Shown: in pieces, positions 60,848 through 64,000 of the stretch | How positions within the stretch are numbered: the first letter of the stretch is position 1 | Layout: every line of letters starts with the position of its first letter | Origin: Mycobacterium asiaticum | Lineage (GTDB): Bacteria; Actinomycetota; Actinomycetes; Mycobacteriales; Mycobacteriaceae | DNA: 64,000 nucleotides | Direction of reading: 5' to 3' | Assembly: GCF_001673635.1 (NCBI RefSeq) | Contig: NZ_LZMH01000073.1 | Span: forward strand, 62,001 to 126,000 | The notes under the pieces: generated by a model | Database searches by the model: none | Told to the model about the DNA's origin: nothing | What the model saw: only the letters and a program-made list of their open reading frames with translations | Translations under genes and position numbers: made by a program

Positions 60848-61948
60848 TCAGCCGATTGCGGTCGGCGAATCCATAATTCCGGCCAGGTGTCGTTCTCGCG
60901 GGGCCACCGACCGCTGGTAGCGGGCCGGCGTGGTGCCGGTCCAGCGCTTGAACGCGGCAATGAAACTCGTCGCCTCGGCATAGCCCAGCCGCAACGCGAC
61001 GTCCTCGACCGTCAAGGCTCCGGTCGCGAGCAACTCCTCGGCGAGCACGCGGTGGACTTCTTCGACGAGGTCGCGAAAGGTGGTGTTCTCCTCGGCCAGC
61101 CGCCGCCGGAGCGTGCGCTCGCTCATCGCCAGCTGCCGGGCCACGCTGGTGATCGTGTGGGGTTTGCCGTCGATCGAGGCCAGCCGGTCCCGCACCCGGC
61201 GAGCCACGCCGGTGCGCTGCCGCCGGCGTTCCAGCAGCGCCTGGCACTGCTGCTCGCAGATCGCCACGCTCATCTCACTGGCCTGGGGTAACCGATTTTC
61301 CAGCAACGCGACCGGTAGGCCGGCCACGTTGGCGGGCGCGTCGTAGCGCGGTGTCACCCCGAACGCGTCACGAGCCGCTGTATCTCCGGAATCCGGTGCA
61401 GGACTTGCGAATTCGATATAGGAGAAGGTGACGGGCTCGCCCACCAATTCCGCCATGACCTGTGCGATGGCCGCCATGTCGCGTCGCACCAGGAAATCGG
61501 CGACCGGGCCGGTCAGGTCCGGCAGGTCGAGCCGGAGCGCGGCGACCGCCCCTTCCAGGGTTACCGAGGGCAGGCAGAACCCGTAGCTGAGCTCGTAGAA
61601 CCGGGCCGCGAACCGGACCGCGTCGCCCAGCGTCGAACTGGTCAGGCAGGCGAAACCGAAGATTCCGAACGATCCGACGTGGTAGCTGCGACCCACCGCA
61701 ACGCCGAGGTCGGCGGGGCCGACTTGGCTACCGAGCAGGTTGACCAGGTTGGTGGCGACGGCCAGTTCCTGGCGGCCGGCGATCATCCGGCTGTGGTCAC
61801 CGAGATCGGACTCGGACAGGCCGGAGCCGTCGAGGATGTCCGAGACCGAGAGCCCGTGCGCGCGACCGAAATCGGTCATCAACGCCACGCTGCCGGTGTT
61901 CCGCGGGAAGTCCCAGTGCGAGACCTGCTGCCCAGCGAACACCTGCAC
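60848..61948 (-). CDS. AraC-family transcriptional regulator with arabinose-binding-like sensor domain
   Basis: 366 residues from a GTG start. The N-terminal ~200 residues resemble the OruR/ArgR-like sensor domain (VGRSYHVGSFGIFGFACLTSSTLGDAVRFAARFYEL). The C-terminal HTH_18 contains TITSVARQLAMSERTLRRRLAEE and LRLGYAEATSFIAAFKRWTGTTPARYQ. Only 28 bases separate it from the desA3 stop, so it may also be read through from desA3. It heads the oxidoreductase operon and is the likely activator. Confidence 0.92.
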   Translation of the reverse strand: MQVFAGQQVSHWDFPRNTGSVALMTDFGRAHGLSVSDILDGSGLSESDLGDHSRMIAGRQELAVATNLVNLLGSQVGPADLGVAVGRSYHVGSFGIFGFACLTSSTLGDAVRFAARFYELSYGFCLPSVTLEGAVAALRLDLPDLTGPVADFLVRRDMAAIAQVMAELVGEPVTFSYIEFASPAPDSGDTAARDAFGVTPRYDAPANVAGLPVALLENRLPQASEMSVAICEQQCQALLERRRQRTGVARRVRDRLASIDGKPHTITSVARQLAMSERTLRRRLAEENTTFRDLVEEVHRVLAEELLATGALTVEDVALRLGYAEATSFIAAFKRWTGTTPARYQRSVAPRERHLAGIMDSPTAIG

Positions 61949-61976
61949 GTGTCAAGTATGGCCAATTTGTGGCCGG

Positions 61977-63263
61977 TCAGGCCGCCAAGTCGTCGTCGGT
62001 GAACCCGGCGCCGCCCGCCTTGCGCTTGCTGCGCCGCCAGCCCCGCACGGTGGCGATCGCGGTCTTGAGGCCGCGGCGCCGGCCGGTCGTGGGGTCGGTG
62101 CCCGCGAAATCGGGCTCCAATTCGGCGAACATCCGCTCGCTGCGAGTCTCGGGCGCATCGTCGGCGCCGTCGCGCAGGTAGGCGTTCGGCAACGAGAGCT
62201 TGGCCAGGGTGCGCCACGTTTTGCCGTACTGCACCAGGAAAGAGCCTGTGGTGTAAGGCAAGTCGTACTTGTCGCAGACGGCCCGGACCCGGGTGGAGAT
62301 CTCGTGCAGCCGGTTGCTCGGCAGGTCGGGGTACAGGTGGTGCTCGATTTGGTGGCACAGGTTGCCGCTCATGAATCGCAGCACCGGGCCGGCCTCGAAG
62401 TTGGCGCTGCCCAGCATCTGCCGCAGGTACCACTGGCCCTTGGTCTCGCCCACCATGTCCGTTTTGGTGAATTTCTCTGCGCCGTCCGGGAAGTGGCCGC
62501 AGAAGATGACGGCATTGGCCCAAACGTTGCGGATGATGTTGGCGGTCGCGTTGGCCGTCAGGGTGGACCGGTACGACGCGCCCGGCGACAGCGACGTGAG
62601 CGCCGGGAAGGCGACGTAGTCCTTGACCACCTGGCGGCCCGCCTTGGCCAGGAACTCGTCGATGCGCTCCCGGGATTCCTGGTGGTCCATCCGCTTCTTG
62701 ACGATCTTGCCGATCTCGACGTGCTGCATGCCGACGCCCCACTCGAACAGCAGCGCGAGCAAAGCGTTGTAGACGAGGTTGAAGACGTTGAACTTCTTCC
62801 AGCGCTGGTCACGGGTGACCCGCAGCAGACCGTAGCCGACGTCGTCGTCCATGCCGAGGATGTTGGTGTATTTGTGGTGCACGAAGTTGTGGGTGAAGCG
62901 CCAGTGCTTGGACGAGCCGCTCATGTCCCATTCCCAGGTGGAGGAATGGATCTCGGGGTCGTTCATCCAGTCCCACTGGCCGTGCATGACGTTGTGGCCG
63001 ATCTCCATGTTCTCGACGATCTTGGCCACGGCCAGAGTCGTCGTGCCCGCCCACCACGCCGAGCGGCGTGAGCTGGCGGCCAGCATGACCCGGCCGGCCA
63101 CCTCGAGCGCGCGTTGCGCGGCGATGGTGCGGCGGATGTAGCGGGAGTCGCGTTCCCCGCGGGACTCTTCGATGTCCTGGCGAATGGCATCGAGCTCGAA
63201 GGCCAAACCTTCGATATCGGCGTCCGTCAAGTGGGCGAATACGTCGACGTCTGTGATCGCCAT
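61977..63263 (-). CDS. desA3: membrane acyl-CoA desaturase DesA3
   Basis: 428 residues, as for M. tuberculosis DesA3 (Rv3229c, 427). The three histidine boxes are IGHNVMHGQWDW, FTHNFVHHKYTN and CHQIEHHLYPDLP. Hydrophobic helices lie between the boxes (VYNALLALLFEWGVG). It introduces a cis-9 double bond into stearoyl-CoA. The basic C-terminal tail (KRKAGGAGFTDDDLAA) carries residues seen in degradation signals of DesA3, though this is not tested. Electron supply comes from the reductase encoded just upstream. Overlapping inverted repeats lie in its promoter. Confidence 0.95.
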   Translation of the reverse strand: MAITDVDVFAHLTDADIEGLAFELDAIRQDIEESRGERDSRYIRRTIAAQRALEVAGRVMLAASSRRSAWWAGTTTLAVAKIVENMEIGHNVMHGQWDWMNDPEIHSSTWEWDMSGSSKHWRFTHNFVHHKYTNILGMDDDVGYGLLRVTRDQRWKKFNVFNLVYNALLALLFEWGVGMQHVEIGKIVKKRMDHQESRERIDEFLAKAGRQVVKDYVAFPALTSLSPGASYRSTLTANATANIIRNVWANAVIFCGHFPDGAEKFTKTDMVGETKGQWYLRQMLGSANFEAGPVLRFMSGNLCHQIEHHLYPDLPSNRLHEISTRVRAVCDKYDLPYTTGSFLVQYGKTWRTLAKLSLPNAYLRDGADDAPETRSERMFAELEPDFAGTDPTTGRRRGLKTAIATVRGWRRSKRKAGGAGFTDDDLAA

Positions 63264-63315
63264 AATGCTCTCCCTACGTCGTCCGATCTTCGGACTGAGC
63301 TAGACCTACGCTATC

Positions 63316-63351
63316 GTAACCTACGTACCCGTAGGTTACCCTTCGGTAACC
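63316..63351. promoter_or_regulatory. overlapping inverted repeats upstream of desA3
   Basis: GTAACCTACG (63316-63325) and CGTAGGTTAC (63330-63339) form a perfect 10-bp dyad with a 4-base spacer. GGTTACC (63334-63340) and GGTAACC (63345-63351) form a second perfect 7-bp dyad that shares the middle arm. The layout is typical of a TetR-type operator with cooperative sites. It fills half of the 88-base gap between the two genes. Confidence 0.78.
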
Positions 63352-64000
63352 TTAAATGTCGATGACGCAATCGCCGGATGCGGCGGATACGCATGTCTGG
63401 ACTCGGGTTCCCGGTTCGTGTTCCCGGCCGGTCCGCAGGTCGCGGACGTGGCCATCGATCAATTCGACGACGCACGATTGGCAGATGCCCATTCGGCAAC
63501 CGAACGGCATCTGCACGCCGGCGTTTTCGCCCGCGTCCATCACCGAGGTGGCGGCGTCGGCGGTCACGCTTTTGCCGCTGCGAGCGAACGTGACGCGACC
63601 GCCCGCTCCCGCCGGGGCCGCTTTGGCCACGGCGAACCGTTCCAGGTGCAGCCGGTCCCCGATGCCGGCGGCCGACCACACTTTTTCGGCATCGTTGAGC
63701 ATGCCCTCCGGCCCGCATGCCCAAACTTGGCGATCGCGCCAGTCCGGGACGGCCCGATCCAGCCGCGACAGGTCGAGCCGGCCTTGGGCCCGCGTGGCGC
63801 GCAGGGTCAGGCGGTAGCCGGGATGCTCGTTGGCCAGCGCGGCCAGCTCCGCACCGAACAGCACGTCGGCCTCGGTGGGCGACGAGTGCAGGTGCACGAT
63901 GTCGGTGATCTGGTCGCGGCGGGTCAGTGTGCGCAGCATCGACATCACCGGGGTGATGCCGGACCCGGCCGTCAGGAACAGGATCTTCGCGGGCGCGGGG
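63352..64000 (-). CDS. ferredoxin-type NAD(P)H oxidoreductase, DesA3 partner (N-terminus outside the window)
   Basis: The frame is open to the right edge, so the start lies beyond 64000. The visible part covers the NAD-binding domain (AGSGITPVMSMLRTL, WACGPEGMLNDAEKVW) and a C-terminal plant-type 2Fe-2S domain with ligands in GCRMGICQSC and RVQTCVSA. It matches Rv3230c, which supplies electrons to DesA3. Its stop is next to the operator for desA3, 88 bases from the desA3 start. Confidence 0.94.
   Translation of the reverse strand, partial: PAPAKILFLTAGSGITPVMSMLRTLTRRDQITDIVHLHSSPTEADVLFGAELAALANEHPGYRLTLRATRAQGRLDLSRLDRAVPDWRDRQVWACGPEGMLNDAEKVWSAAGIGDRLHLERFAVAKAAPAGAGGRVTFARSGKSVTADAATSVMDAGENAGVQMPFGCRMGICQSCVVELIDGHVRDLRTGREHEPGTRVQTCVSAASGDCVIDI

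Overview
The window is GC-rich actinobacterial chromosome. Its protein families and gene order identify it as a Mycobacterium. A PPE-MPTR gene, WhiB1, WhiB7, AdnAB, mycoredoxin-1, SigH/RshA, PdtaS, the 24-residue ribosomal protein bL37 and DesA3 occur in the order I recall for Mycobacterium tuberculosis Rv3193c to Rv3230c. Several inserted genes and many sequence differences argue against the M. tuberculosis complex. The PPE-MPTR gene suggests a slow-growing non-tuberculous species. Both ends cut through genes: a GlxA/AraC-type regulator on the left and a ferredoxin reductase on the right.

Layout. 1-3518: a truncated regulator and a PPE-MPTR gene. 3559-11656: large UPF0182 membrane protein, PDZ/Lon-like protease, zincin-like protein, cyclodehydratase-like protein and an ABC1 atypical kinase. 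11658-24952: stress and DNA repair block with whiB7 and its attenuated leader, uvrD2, mrx1, a PknH-sensor-like lipoprotein, nudC, a K+ channel, the AdnAB helicase-nuclease, a LipV-like hydrolase and an alkyltransferase-like protein. 24949-38518: conserved housekeeping genes including moeZ, a TetR regulator, rhlE, a ParA homologue, gpm2 and an isochorismate synthase. An ArsR-CadI/ArsI metalloid cassette is inserted at 25967-26857. 38678-43266: diacylglycerol kinase-like gene, whiB1, pdtaS, TB7.3, bL37 and rshA-sigH. 43439-51293: SDR, an intact YbaK, an inserted fadD/hydroxyacyl-CoA dehydrogenase pair and a methyltransferase, then yedK, aroA and rsgA.

51413-61948 is the main accessory region. 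An HxlR regulator faces a thiolase-nitrilase-DUF302 operon across a large dyad. Opposite and converging on it is a six-gene operon: AraC regulator, Baeyer-Villiger-type monooxygenase, cholesterol-oxidase-like GMC enzyme, an unrecognised protein, a beta-keto acid cleavage enzyme and a second GMC oxidoreductase. Together these look like a catabolic island that would oxidise an alcohol to a ketone, insert oxygen, and cleave the product to acyl-CoA pieces. The substrate cannot be read from the sequence. The window closes with desA3 and its electron-transfer partner, separated by overlapping inverted repeats.

Non-coding points: a 60-bp dispersed palindrome with a compensatory base-pair change (11597-11656 and 35006-35065, with a decayed copy at 28084-28144), the whiB7 uORF and attenuator, two short tandem-repeat tracts (38554-38667 and 51342-51403), and dyads upstream of cadI, the thiolase operon and desA3. 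I saw no rRNA, tRNA, CRISPR array, IS element or prophage. Names such as Rv numbers rest on recalled homologues, not on a search.
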